From: Rhodoferax sp. UBA4127
GTDB taxonomy: Bacteria; Pseudomonadota; Gammaproteobacteria; Burkholderiales; Burkholderiaceae_C
DNA: 16,869 nt
Direction of reading: 5' to 3'
Assembly (NCBI GenBank): GCA_002381045.1
Contig: DFWT01000095.1
Coordinates: 755-17,623, forward strand
In this document: piece after piece, positions 6,415 to 13,634 of the stretch
Layout of the letters: each line of letters opens with the position of its first letter
Numbering within the stretch: the first letter of the stretch is position 1
Made by a program: the position numbers and the translations under genes
Notes under the pieces: model-generated
The model's database searches: none
Told to the model about the DNA's origin: nothing
The model's input: only the letters and a program-made list of their open reading frames with translations

Positions 6415-7512
6415 TCAGGGCAGCGGTATCAAAATTTTGAAATCGCAACACCCGGGCTCGCTGTCACACTCGATCAGGCCATGATGTTGCTGCACAAAGG
6501 TTTGTGCCAACGTCAATCCCAGCCCTGAGCCGCCTTCCCGCCCGGACACCAGCGGATAGAAGATGCGGTCTTTGATCGAGTCTGGTACACCAGGCCCGTT
6601 ATCTATCACATGCAATTCCAATGCCAACCGGTAACGCTGCTTGCCAAAGGTGGATTGGCGTGCCACTCGGGTGCGAAAAATAAGCTGCGCGTCGCCTACC
6701 GCAATACGTTCTGAAAGCGCCTGCGCCGCGTTGTGGGCGATGTTGATCAGCGCCTGGATCAGCTGCTCGCGATCACCACGGAAATCGGGGATGGAGGTGT
6801 CGTAATCGCGCACCACATCCAAACCCTTTGGAAATTCGGCCAGGATGAGTGATCGCACCCGTTCGCAGATTTCGTGAATGTTCACATCGCCCACCACATG
6901 GGGCCGCCGGTGTGGTGCCAGCAGGCGATCCACCAAGGACTGCAGTCGGTCGGCTTCATGAATGATGACCTGGGTGTACTCGGACAAATCAGGCTGCGCC
7001 ATTTCAAGCTCCAGCAACTGCGCTGCGCCGCGAATACCCCCCAACGGGTTCTTGATTTCATGGGCAAGATTGCGAATCAGTTCTTTGTTGGCCAGCGCCT
7101 GCTCAGCCAAGCGGTCTTCGCGGTCTTGCTTTGTTTGTTGCTCCAGCGGCACCAGCTCGACGACCAATTCCTGAGCTTCCGTCAGCGTCAGAATCACATG
7201 CACTGGCAGCGGCTCGCGGCGCAAACGCAACAGACCTGCGTCAAAACGCAGCGCCACGAATTCATTGCCAACCGCACCTTTAAGCACCTTCATCAAATGC
7301 GCGGGGTCGATGAAGCTGTCGGGGAAGTGAGAACCCACAATCGATCGGCGTGACACGCCTAGGGCATCTTCCAGCGCAGCATTGGCAAACAACGCCTTGC
7401 CATCACTTTGCACCACCGCAACCAAGGTTGCCAGCAAATCAAAGGATTGGAAGCGCTCCGCAGGCGCTGGGGTACGTAATGGCGCAAGGAGGTCGAGTTT
7501 GAGCTTTAACAC
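6415..7512 (-). CDS. ntrB: Nitrogen regulation sensor histidine kinase NtrB
   Basis: Soluble PII-controlled histidine kinase/phosphatase partner of NtrC. The 365-residue product begins with GTG at 7510-7512. Seen: a PAS domain at about residues 22-125 with no membrane segments. The dimerisation/phosphorylation helix has H-E-I-K-N-P-L-G with the active His at 151. The N-box is I-N-I-A-H-N-A-A, and the ATP lid motifs are D-N-G-P-G-V-P and G-G-S-G-L-G-L near the C-terminus. It is transcribed ahead of ntrC and 15 nt after the DUF4124 gene, so the three probably form one transcript. No odd features. Confidence 0.95.
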   Translation of the reverse strand: MLKLKLDLLAPLRTPAPAERFQSFDLLATLVAVVQSDGKALFANAALEDALGVSRRSIVGSHFPDSFIDPAHLMKVLKGAVGNEFVALRFDAGLLRLRREPLPVHVILTLTEAQELVVELVPLEQQTKQDREDRLAEQALANKELIRNLAHEIKNPLGGIRGAAQLLELEMAQPDLSEYTQVIIHEADRLQSLVDRLLAPHRRPHVVGDVNIHEICERVRSLILAEFPKGLDVVRDYDTSIPDFRGDREQLIQALINIAHNAAQALSERIAVGDAQLIFRTRVARQSTFGKQRYRLALELHVIDNGPGVPDSIKDRIFYPLVSGREGGSGLGLTLAQTFVQQHHGLIECDSEPGCCDFKILIPLP

Positions 7513-7527
7513 CAGTCACGCGCCCGC

Positions 7528-8025
7528 TCAGTTCCCTGCCGTGCCACCTAGCTGGCGCGCCAACTCACGCTTGATGCCCGCCATATCGCTTTCGTTGCGT
7601 GCCAAACTGGCTTTGAGTTCGGCCACCCGGTCCAGGTACTTTTTGTGATTGCGCGATTCATCTCCGCGCTTCTCGGGCTCACCATTGTTGTATTCCTTGA
7701 CCAACTCTTCCTGGCGGGTTTCGGCTTTTTTCAGCTCAGCCTGCAAGATCAGCCGCGCATCGGAATCGCGCGCCTTTTGATCTGTGGCGTCTACCCGGTT
7801 ACCGGCAGCCGATGCCGCAGCTGGCGCTGCGCTGGTGGCCGGCTTGGTCGGCCGCACCGCCTGCACCACCGTCACATTGCCGCCTTCCACCAGCTTGCAG
7901 CCTTTGGTTTGTGGTGACGGGACCGTGTTGGTGTATTCGTTGCCACAACGGTAAATGCGATCCTGCGCCTGGGCCGCCGATCCGACCAGCAAGGCACCCA
8001 AAAAAACTAAACCGATATGCTTCAT
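7528..8025 (-). CDS. DUF4124-type secreted protein between glnA and ntrB
   Basis: A 165-residue protein with an N-terminal signal peptide (M-K-H-I-G-L then a Leu/Val/Ala core, likely cut after A-A-Q-A). A short DUF4124-like segment follows (R-I-Y-R-C-G-N-E-Y-T-N, then a second Cys in G-C-K-L). After an Ala/Pro-rich spacer, the C-terminal half is a charged, probably coiled-coil helix (about residues 95-158). I chose ATG 8025 because GGAG lies about 5 nt upstream and the signal peptide starts there; the longer frame adds unconserved sequence. It follows the glnA terminator and precedes ntrB by 15 nt. Genes of this type are often found here in related bacteria, but the role is unknown. A periplasmic location is inferred. 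Confidence 0.8.
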   Translation of the reverse strand: MKHIGLVFLGALLVGSAAQAQDRIYRCGNEYTNTVPSPQTKGCKLVEGGNVTVVQAVRPTKPATSAAPAAASAAGNRVDATDQKARDSDARLILQAELKKAETRQEELVKEYNNGEPEKRGDESRNHKKYLDRVAELKASLARNESDMAGIKRELARQLGGTAGN

Positions 8026-8103
8026 ATTCACTCCAGACCACGTGTCTGACCTGATGATCAGTGAGAACTTGAAAAAGTTGCACGCGATGCTTTGAGTTTC
8101 CCA

Positions 8104-8136
8104 CATAAAAAAAGGGACGGCCTGCGCCGTCCCTTT
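8104..8136 (-). terminator. Strong intrinsic terminator of glnA
   Basis: AAAGGGACGGC (8111-8121) and GCCGTCCCTTT (8126-8136) form a perfect 11-bp stem with a CTGC loop. On the - strand it runs directly into a 7-base T-run (complement of 8104-8110 A-rich). It sits about 50 bp after the glnA stop, so most glnA transcripts should end before the DUF4124-ntrBC genes. Confidence 0.9.
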
Positions 8137-8187
8137 GCTGTTGACTTCAATACGCCGGGTCAAGCATATCGACCCAGCTATCAAACA

Positions 8188-9603
8188 TCACAGCGAATAG
8201 TACATATCGTATTCAACCGGGTGCGGTGCCATGCGGAAGCGGGTGACTTCCTGCATCTTCAGCTCAATGTAGGCATCGAGCATGGAGTCGGTGAATACGC
8301 CGCCCTTGGTCAAGAACGCACGGTCTTTGTCGAGGTACTCCAGCGCCTGGTCCAGACTGTGGCAAACGGTTGGCACCAGTTTGTCTTCTTCCGGTGGCAG
8401 GTGGTACAGGTCCTTGGTGGCAGCTTCGCCCGGATGGATCTTGTTTTCCACACCATCCAAACCAGCCATCAGCAAGGCAGAGAAGCACAGGTACGGGTTG
8501 GCCGACGGATCGGGGAAACGCGCCTCGATACGGCGACCCTTGGGGTTGGCCACAAACGGGATGCGAATGGAAGCCGAGCGGTTACGCGAGCTGTAAGCCA
8601 ATTTCACCGGCGCTTCGTAGCCTGGCACCAGACGCTTGTAGCTGTTGGTACCTGGGTTGGTGATGGCGTTCAGGGCGCGGGCGTGCTTGATGATGCCACC
8701 CACGTAATACAGAGCGAAGTCGCTCAAACCGGCATAGCCGTCGCCGGCAAACAGGTTCTTGCCATCTTTCCAGACCGACTGGTGCACGTGCATGCCGGAA
8801 CCGTTGTCGCCAGCGTAAGGCTTGGGCATGAAAGTCGCGGTTTTGCCGTAGGCATTGGCCACGTTCCAAACCACATACTTCAGCACCTGCGTCCAGTCAG
8901 CGCGCTCAACCAGCGTGCTGAACTTGGTGCCAAGTTCGTTTTGGCCTGCACCTGCCACTTCGTGGTGGAACACTTCCACCGGAATGCCAAGCGATTCCAG
9001 AATCAGGGACATTTCGGCACGCATGTCTTGTGTGCTGTCGACGGGTGGTACCGGGAAGTAGCCGCCTTTCACGGTAGGACGGTGGCCGCGGTTGCCGCCT
9101 TCGAGCTTGGCACCGCTGTTCCAGGGTGCTTCGTACTCTTCGATTTCAAACATGACACGGCCAGGCTCATTGCTCCAGCGCACGCCGTCGAACAAGAAAA
9201 ACTCTGGCTCGGGACCGAAGTAGGCGGTGTCACCCATGCCTGAGGCCTTCAAGTAGGCTTCAGCGCGGTGAGCGATGGAACGCGGGTCACGGTCATAGGC
9301 CTTGCCGTCGCTGGGTTCGACTACATCGCACTGCAGGAACAGTGTGGTTTCTTCAAAGAACGGGTCCAGGTTAGCGGTGTTCGGGTCAGGCATGAGTTGC
9401 ATGTCCGAAGCTTCGATGCCCTTCCAGCCGGCAACCGATGAGCCGTCAAACGCGTGGCCAGAGGTGAACTTGTCTTCGTCAAAGTGAGACACCGGCACGG
9501 TCACGTGCTGCTCCTTACCACGGGTGTCGGTGAAGCGGAAGTCAACAAACTTGACTTCGTTGTCTTTCACCATCTTCATCACGTCTGCGACGGTCTTTGC
9601 CAT
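8188..9603 (-). CDS. glnA: Glutamine synthetase type I (adenylylation-regulated)
   Basis: Makes glutamine from glutamate, ammonia and ATP; cytoplasmic dodecamer and main entry of ammonia into metabolism. From ATG 9603 (GGAG ribosome site upstream) it is 471 aa, normal for GSI-beta. Seen: the Asp53 loop F-D-G-S-S-V-A-G-W, G-P-E-P-E-F-F metal ligands, N-G-S-G-M-H-V-H-Q-S at 267-276, the ATP/Glu region N-P-G-T-N-S-Y-K-R-L-V-P-G-Y-E-A-P, R-N-R-S-A-S-I-R, and the adenylylation loop L-Y-H-L-P-P-E-E with Tyr400 retained, so GlnE control is expected. An upstream frame extension to 9678 is not conserved. Control region: sigma-54 element and NtrC dyad listed separately. Confidence 0.97.
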   Translation of the reverse strand: MAKTVADVMKMVKDNEVKFVDFRFTDTRGKEQHVTVPVSHFDEDKFTSGHAFDGSSVAGWKGIEASDMQLMPDPNTANLDPFFEETTLFLQCDVVEPSDGKAYDRDPRSIAHRAEAYLKASGMGDTAYFGPEPEFFLFDGVRWSNEPGRVMFEIEEYEAPWNSGAKLEGGNRGHRPTVKGGYFPVPPVDSTQDMRAEMSLILESLGIPVEVFHHEVAGAGQNELGTKFSTLVERADWTQVLKYVVWNVANAYGKTATFMPKPYAGDNGSGMHVHQSVWKDGKNLFAGDGYAGLSDFALYYVGGIIKHARALNAITNPGTNSYKRLVPGYEAPVKLAYSSRNRSASIRIPFVANPKGRRIEARFPDPSANPYLCFSALLMAGLDGVENKIHPGEAATKDLYHLPPEEDKLVPTVCHSLDQALEYLDKDRAFLTKGGVFTDSMLDAYIELKMQEVTRFRMAPHPVEYDMYYSL

Positions 9604-9652
9604 TGATAACTCCAGTAGGGTCGTTGTTGAAAAGGATTTTGCTTGGTAGGGA

Positions 9653-9668
9653 AGCAGTTTATGTGCCA
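9653..9668 (-). promoter_or_regulatory. Sigma-54 (-24/-12) promoter of glnA
   Basis: On the - strand TGGCAC (9668-9663), 5-nt spacer ATAAA, then CTGCT (9657-9653). The consensus is TGGCAC-N5-TTGCA; the invariant GG and GC are present with correct spacing and the main mismatch is C for the first T of TTGC. Transcription would begin near 9642, leaving a leader of about 38 nt. Confidence 0.8.
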
Positions 9669-9793
9669 GCCTTAGCAATGAATGCCTGCGCTACAGCCCA
9701 TCTATTTTGCACTGAGTTAGAGGCGGTTCGCTGACGCCGCTTGGCGCGCCTACCACCCCAGTGAATGTAGGAGACCAATGCGTCAGGTGACTG

Positions 9794-9810
9794 TGCACAT
9801 ATTTGGTGCA
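9794..9810. promoter_or_regulatory. NtrC enhancer site for glnA
   Basis: TGCACATATTTGGTGCA matches the NtrC dyad TGCACY-N5-GGTGCA in all but one arm position. It lies roughly 150-170 bp upstream of the predicted sigma-54 start, a normal enhancer distance. It partly overlaps a GTGC-AATA-GCAC inverted repeat on its right side (9807-9818). Confidence 0.82.
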
Positions 9811-9837
9811 ATAGCACTGACAAGGTAAAACAATTGA

Positions 9838-10680
9838 TTATTTTTGCACCAATTCAGGGCCTAACGTCACCTTAAATGACTGCAGCCCAGCCAAAAGCGC
9901 TGCATAAGCGGGCGCGACTTGCACCGGAGACCCTTTCACTCCCAATTCAATGTGACGCCCGTACTGCGGGTGATCCACACTGGGCAGGCTGAATACCTTG
10001 ACCGGCGCATGCTCACGCTCCAGGGTCTCCATCAGCGGCGTCAGCGTGGCCTCCATCGCGCCATAAACAATCACCGAGCGCTCCAGCCACGCATCGGCCA
10101 CAAACCAAGTGCTGTAGCAGGTATCCAACACCCACTCGACCATCGGCCAGGCCATCACCGGAAAGCCTGGCACAAAGTGAACGCGCCCCACACTGAAGCC
10201 GGGAATTTTGTTGTACGGGTTGGGAATGACCTCTGCACCCTCTGGAAACACGCCCATATTGAGCCGGTGCAAGTTGTCCGAGCGATCCGGGTCATAGGTT
10301 TTGCCCTGCTCTTGCGCCACCTCGCGCATTCGCTCTTCGATCAGGACCTGGGCTTGGGGATGAAGCACCAACGGCCGCCCGAGTGCTCGAGCAGCACACT
10401 GACGGGTGTGGTCGTCCGGCGTGGCACCGATGCCACCGGTCGAAAACACCACATACCCCGAGGAAAAGGCGCGCGCCAAAGCGGCAGTGATGCGCTCGGG
10501 CGCGTCACCCACATACTCGGCATAGTCGAGTGACAAACCGCGCTGCTTGAGCAACTCAATCACCTTGGGCAGATGCTTGTCGGATCGTTTACCAGACAAA
10601 ATTTCATCGCCAATGATGATTAGCCCAAAGCGCGGACGGGCGGATTCGGTTGGATGCGGCGTGGGCTTAGGGTCGATCAT
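9838..10680 (-). CDS. CinA/MoaB-fold molybdopterin-binding-domain protein
   Basis: A 280-residue protein of the competence/damage-inducible CinA N-terminal type (MoCF-biosynthesis fold). Seen: G-L-I-I-I-G-D-E-I-L-S-G-K at 19-31 and the nucleotide/pterin motif S-T-G-G-I-G-A-T-P-D-D-H-T at about 80-92, followed by P-G-F-P-V near the middle. The C-terminal nicotinamide-nucleotide amidase half of full CinA is absent, which is usual for this stand-alone subfamily. Known relatives include ADP-ribose/CoA-type pyrophosphatases and molybdopterin-binding proteins, so the exact reaction is not decided here. I chose ATG 10680 over TTG 10686. The start lies inside the end of the upstream EI24 gene (14-nt overlap), suggesting coupled translation. 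Confidence 0.85.
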   Translation of the reverse strand: MIDPKPTPHPTESARPRFGLIIIGDEILSGKRSDKHLPKVIELLKQRGLSLDYAEYVGDAPERITAALARAFSSGYVVFSTGGIGATPDDHTRQCAARALGRPLVLHPQAQVLIEERMREVAQEQGKTYDPDRSDNLHRLNMGVFPEGAEVIPNPYNKIPGFSVGRVHFVPGFPVMAWPMVEWVLDTCYSTWFVADAWLERSVIVYGAMEATLTPLMETLEREHAPVKVFSLPSVDHPQYGRHIELGVKGSPVQVAPAYAALLAGLQSFKVTLGPELVQK

Positions 10681-11554
10681 GTTCAAGATTCAGGGGCATT
10701 GAGGTCGCGGCTGGCAGGTCCACAGGTTTGGCCCGCCGATCTACAGCGCGCTCAGCGCGCAAAGCTTTCAACGCGCCCAGACAATAGTGCGCGAACCACA
10801 AGGACGACATGGCAAATACCAGCGTGTAAACCCAAATGGCCAAAGGCACCATCAAGGGCGCCAAAGCAATGAATACCACGCCCGAGGCCCACATGACGCT
10901 TGGGGCAGCGCCCAGGTACCCGCAAAACACACCGATGCCGAGCAGCGGTAAACGGTGCCTACTAAAAATTTCCTCACGTTCCTCACGGCTGGCGTGTTCG
11001 GCGAGGGCATCAAAGGCCATGACCCGGTAGGTCAACCAGCCCCAAATCAGGGGCGGCAAAACCAGAATCAGTGGCGGAATCAGCCACAAGGGCACCGACA
11101 CCAACAACGCAATCAGGGCGAGCAGTGCCGAGGTTAGCGACCACCAGACGCTGGCCACCATGGACCCACCGCGCAAACGCTCAAGCGTCGGGAATCGCCT
11201 GTTGGCCACCAGCGCAGTCAAGGTCGGCGTCATCAAGAATGACACCACCAGCAATGAAATCACCACGATCAAGGGCGTCACCACAAACGCCAGCAGCAGC
11301 GGAGCCAGGACAGCTTCGAGCTTGACTACACCCAAGGAGGTCAGCCATGTCGAAATGCTTCCCAGCCAGGTGGCCGTCTCTAGCCAAAGGCGCAGCGCCT
11401 CCGTGGCTGGGGTCCAATACAGGTAGCCCAAACCCAGAAACAAGCCGCCCATCAGCAGCAGCGGCAGCAAGGACAAAAACATGACCCGCGGGCGCAGGCA
11501 GTAGACCGCAGCCCGCCAGAATGAATCAAACAACAAGTGCATGCGGCCAAGCAT
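10667..11554 (-). CDS. EI24/CysZ-like multi-spanning membrane protein
   Basis: A 295-residue integral inner-membrane protein. At least five hydrophobic segments are visible (about residues 24-48, 80-110, 140-180, 205-225 and 228-255). Its pattern and the polar C-terminus fit the EI24-domain family, which includes the sulfate permease CysZ. The substrate is unknown and no sulfur gene is nearby. Start uncertain: ATG 11554 gives the longest form; ATG 11542 would drop four residues. Neither has a strong ribosome site. Its stop codon overlaps the start of the CinA-type gene. Confidence 0.75.
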   Translation of the reverse strand: MLGRMHLLFDSFWRAAVYCLRPRVMFLSLLPLLLMGGLFLGLGYLYWTPATEALRLWLETATWLGSISTWLTSLGVVKLEAVLAPLLLAFVVTPLIVVISLLVVSFLMTPTLTALVANRRFPTLERLRGGSMVASVWWSLTSALLALIALLVSVPLWLIPPLILVLPPLIWGWLTYRVMAFDALAEHASREEREEIFSRHRLPLLGIGVFCGYLGAAPSVMWASGVVFIALAPLMVPLAIWVYTLVFAMSSLWFAHYCLGALKALRAERAVDRRAKPVDLPAATSMPLNLEHDRP

Positions 11555-11584
11555 ACCGCAGGGACAAGCGGTAGGCAGGCAGGC

Positions 11585-12331
11585 TCAGGCCACCTGGACC
11601 CGAGCCACGTCGTCTTTACCCAGCCAGCGCCATTGACCAGGCAACAGATCATCGGGCAGCTGCAGTTGACCGATCTGAGAGCGGTGCAAGGCCTCCACCC
11701 GGTTGCTGACAGCCGCCACCATGCGCTTGACTTGGTGGTATTTGCCCTCGGTCAGCGTCAAACGCAAATGGAACTCCGAGACCGCCTCACAGGCTGCTGC
11801 GCGCACCGGCTGTGGGTCGTCATCCAGCACCACACCAGAGAGCAAACGCTGGACCTGCTTGTCGTCAAGTGGATGCTTGACCCGCACCTCGTAGACCTTA
11901 GGTACGTGGTGTCGAGGTGAACTCATGCGGTGAATGAACTTGCCGTCATCGGTCAGCAGCAACAGCCCGGTGGTGTCCTGATCCAGCCGCCCTACCGCTT
12001 GCACACCTTGCACTGCCGCCTTTTGCGGTCGCTGCCGCAGAGGAGCTGGCAACAAAGAGTAAATGCTGGGGTAGGTAGATGGCTTTTGCGAACACTCGGT
12101 TGCGGTAGGTTTGTGCAGCATCAGATAAGCCTTTTCACCGTACTGCCAGTCGACACCTTGCACCTGAAAGTGCAACCCATCTGCTTCAAATTCAGTTGCT
12201 GCTTGTACACACAATACGGGGGCCAGCGGGCTACTTTTCTCATAAACTTTGACCAGGCCTTGTTGTATCAGGCCGGCACAAATGCGGCGGGTACCAAAAC
12301 CTTGGGAATACAGAATGTCTTGCAGTTGCAT
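11585..12331 (-). CDS. rsuA: 16S rRNA pseudouridine synthase, RsuA type
   Basis: Isomerises a uridine in 16S rRNA (position 516 in E. coli) to pseudouridine during ribosome assembly. Of 248 aa: an N-terminal S4 RNA-binding domain (L-Q-D-I-L-Y-S-Q-G-F-G-T-R-R), then the catalytic domain with L-H-K-P near 72-75 and the active-site motif G-R-L-D-Q-D-T-T-G-L with catalytic Asp117. K-V-Y-E-V at 145-149 and E-G-K-Y-H-Q-V-K-R-M follow. Start ATG 12331 fits the S4 domain. It lies 30 nt beyond the EI24 gene start on the same strand and 98 nt downstream of ackA. The E/F subfamilies are alternatives, but S4 plus length favours RsuA. Confidence 0.92.
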   Translation of the reverse strand: MQLQDILYSQGFGTRRICAGLIQQGLVKVYEKSSPLAPVLCVQAATEFEADGLHFQVQGVDWQYGEKAYLMLHKPTATECSQKPSTYPSIYSLLPAPLRQRPQKAAVQGVQAVGRLDQDTTGLLLLTDDGKFIHRMSSPRHHVPKVYEVRVKHPLDDKQVQRLLSGVVLDDDPQPVRAAACEAVSEFHLRLTLTEGKYHQVKRMVAAVSNRVEALHRSQIGQLQLPDDLLPGQWRWLGKDDVARVQVA

Positions 12332-12429
12332 GGTGCAAGTATCGCAAACGGGTCCCGTCCCGATTTGGCCCGATAAACGGCACTCGCCAGCACCGGATGT
12401 ACGGCGCTGACCGGTAACTCAGACGACGT
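12332..12429. other. Short spacer between ackA and rsuA
   Basis: 98 bp with no gene, no T-run terminator and no recognisable promoter. Read-through from ackA into rsuA is possible. Confidence 0.5.
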
Positions 12430-13620
12430 TCAGGCGTTGAGCAGACTGGCCGCCTCGCGGGCTGTCACCACGCCCTCGTCGGTCGGCACCACCCAGACTT
12501 CAATGGCGCTGGTGGGTGCATGGATATGCTGGATCTTGTCGCCGGTGGCACTGGCGTTGAGTGCCGGGTCAATGACCAGGCCCAACCAGGCCAGGCGGGC
12601 ACCCACCTCAGCGCGCAGAGTCACATCGTGTTCGCCTATGCCACCGCTGAAGGCGAGCACATCCAGGCCCTGCATGCAGGCCAGCATGGCACCGCTTTCG
12701 CGCACCACTCGGTAAGTAAACATGTCAACCGCCAACTTGGCATTGGCATGGGTACTGGCCTCTGCGCGAAGTCGTCGCATGTCCGCCGAAATGCCCGACA
12801 CGCCCAGCAAGCCACTCTGCTTGTACAGCAGCTTCTGCAGTTGATCATGGTCCCAGCCATGTGCCATCAGATACAACATCACACCTGCATCCAGTGAGCC
12901 TGTGCGGGTACCCATCATCAAGCCGTCCAGCGCTGAGAAACCCATGGTTGACGCAAAGCTTTGGCCACCCTTGGCCGCGCACAAACTTGCCCCATTGCCC
13001 AAATGCGCCATCAACACCCGGCCATTGGCACGATTGCTCACTGCCTGCAACACGCCAGCGACGTACTGGTAGGACAAGCCATGAAAACCGTAACGGCGCA
13101 AACCCTGCGCATAGAGCTCTTGCGGCAAGGGAAAGCGGTAGTCCACCTCCGGCAGATTCGCGTGAAAGGCGGTGTCAAAACAGGCCACTTGGGGAACGCC
13201 TGGAAAGGCCAGGGTGAATGCACGGATACCCGCCAGGTTGTGGGGTTGATGCAGGGGGGCCAATGGATTGAGTTCAGCCAGTTCGGCGAGCAAGCTGTCG
13301 GTCACGATCACACTGGAACGGTACTTGGCACCGCCGTGCACCACCCGATGCGCCACTGCCAACATGCGGGGCGCATCCGGCAATTCAGCCAACAAATTGC
13401 GCAGGCTTTGCAAGGCCAAATCAAACGGACGCTCAGCGTTGGTGGCCAGGGCCTTGTGCGCGCTTTGGCCCTGGTAAGACCATGACATCAGCGGCGCACC
13501 ACCCGGCTCAAGCCCTTCAATTGAACCCGTAAGGATTTGCGCTTGCACTTCCTTTTCAACAAAGGGATACAAGGAAAACTTGAGGGAGGACGAACCCGCA
13601 TTGACAGAAAGAATAGCCAT
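12430..13620 (-). CDS. ackA: Acetate kinase
   Basis: Interconverts acetyl phosphate + ADP and acetate + ATP in the cytoplasm. From ATG 13620 (AAGGA upstream) it is 396 aa, the usual size. Seen: S-V-N-A-G-S-S-S-L-K with Asn7, Ser10, Ser12 and Lys14, V-A-H-R-V-V-H-G-G with the substrate Arg, C-F-D-T-A-F-H with catalytic Asp, Y-G-F-H-G-L-S-Y, H-L-G-N-G-A-S, T-R-T-G-S-L-D, the F-S-G-G-I-G-E loop and a C-terminal P-T-D-E metal Glu. It lies 14 nt after the phosphate acyltransferase fusion gene, so the pair forms a CoA-thioester to ATP route. The six residues before the chosen ATG in the longer frame are not conserved. Confidence 0.96.
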   Translation of the reverse strand: MAILSVNAGSSSLKFSLYPFVEKEVQAQILTGSIEGLEPGGAPLMSWSYQGQSAHKALATNAERPFDLALQSLRNLLAELPDAPRMLAVAHRVVHGGAKYRSSVIVTDSLLAELAELNPLAPLHQPHNLAGIRAFTLAFPGVPQVACFDTAFHANLPEVDYRFPLPQELYAQGLRRYGFHGLSYQYVAGVLQAVSNRANGRVLMAHLGNGASLCAAKGGQSFASTMGFSALDGLMMGTRTGSLDAGVMLYLMAHGWDHDQLQKLLYKQSGLLGVSGISADMRRLRAEASTHANAKLAVDMFTYRVVRESGAMLACMQGLDVLAFSGGIGEHDVTLRAEVGARLAWLGLVIDPALNASATGDKIQHIHAPTSAIEVWVVPTDEGVVTAREAASLLNA

Positions 13621-13634
13621 CTTTGCTGTCCTTT

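Larger units (their letters stand above)
9604..9837 (-). promoter_or_regulatory. glnA control region
   Basis: A 234-bp gene-free stretch between the cinA-like stop and glnA. It contains a -24/-12 element near the glnA side, one strong NtrC dyad far upstream and isolated TGCACY half-sites (9708-9713; 9845-9850, the latter inside the preceding gene). A GC-rich patch with several GGCG/CGCC repeats (about 9721-9752) lacks a T-run and is not a clear terminator. Confidence 0.75.

Noticed and set aside
8092..9243. Long + strand open frame (383 codons) opposite glnA
   Set aside because: It mirrors the strongly conserved glnA reading frame, has no family resemblance or ribosome site, and is a codon-bias shadow.
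9721..9752. GC-rich repeats as terminator of the cinA-like gene
   Set aside because: Several overlapping imperfect pairings and no T-run; no single stable hairpin is clear.
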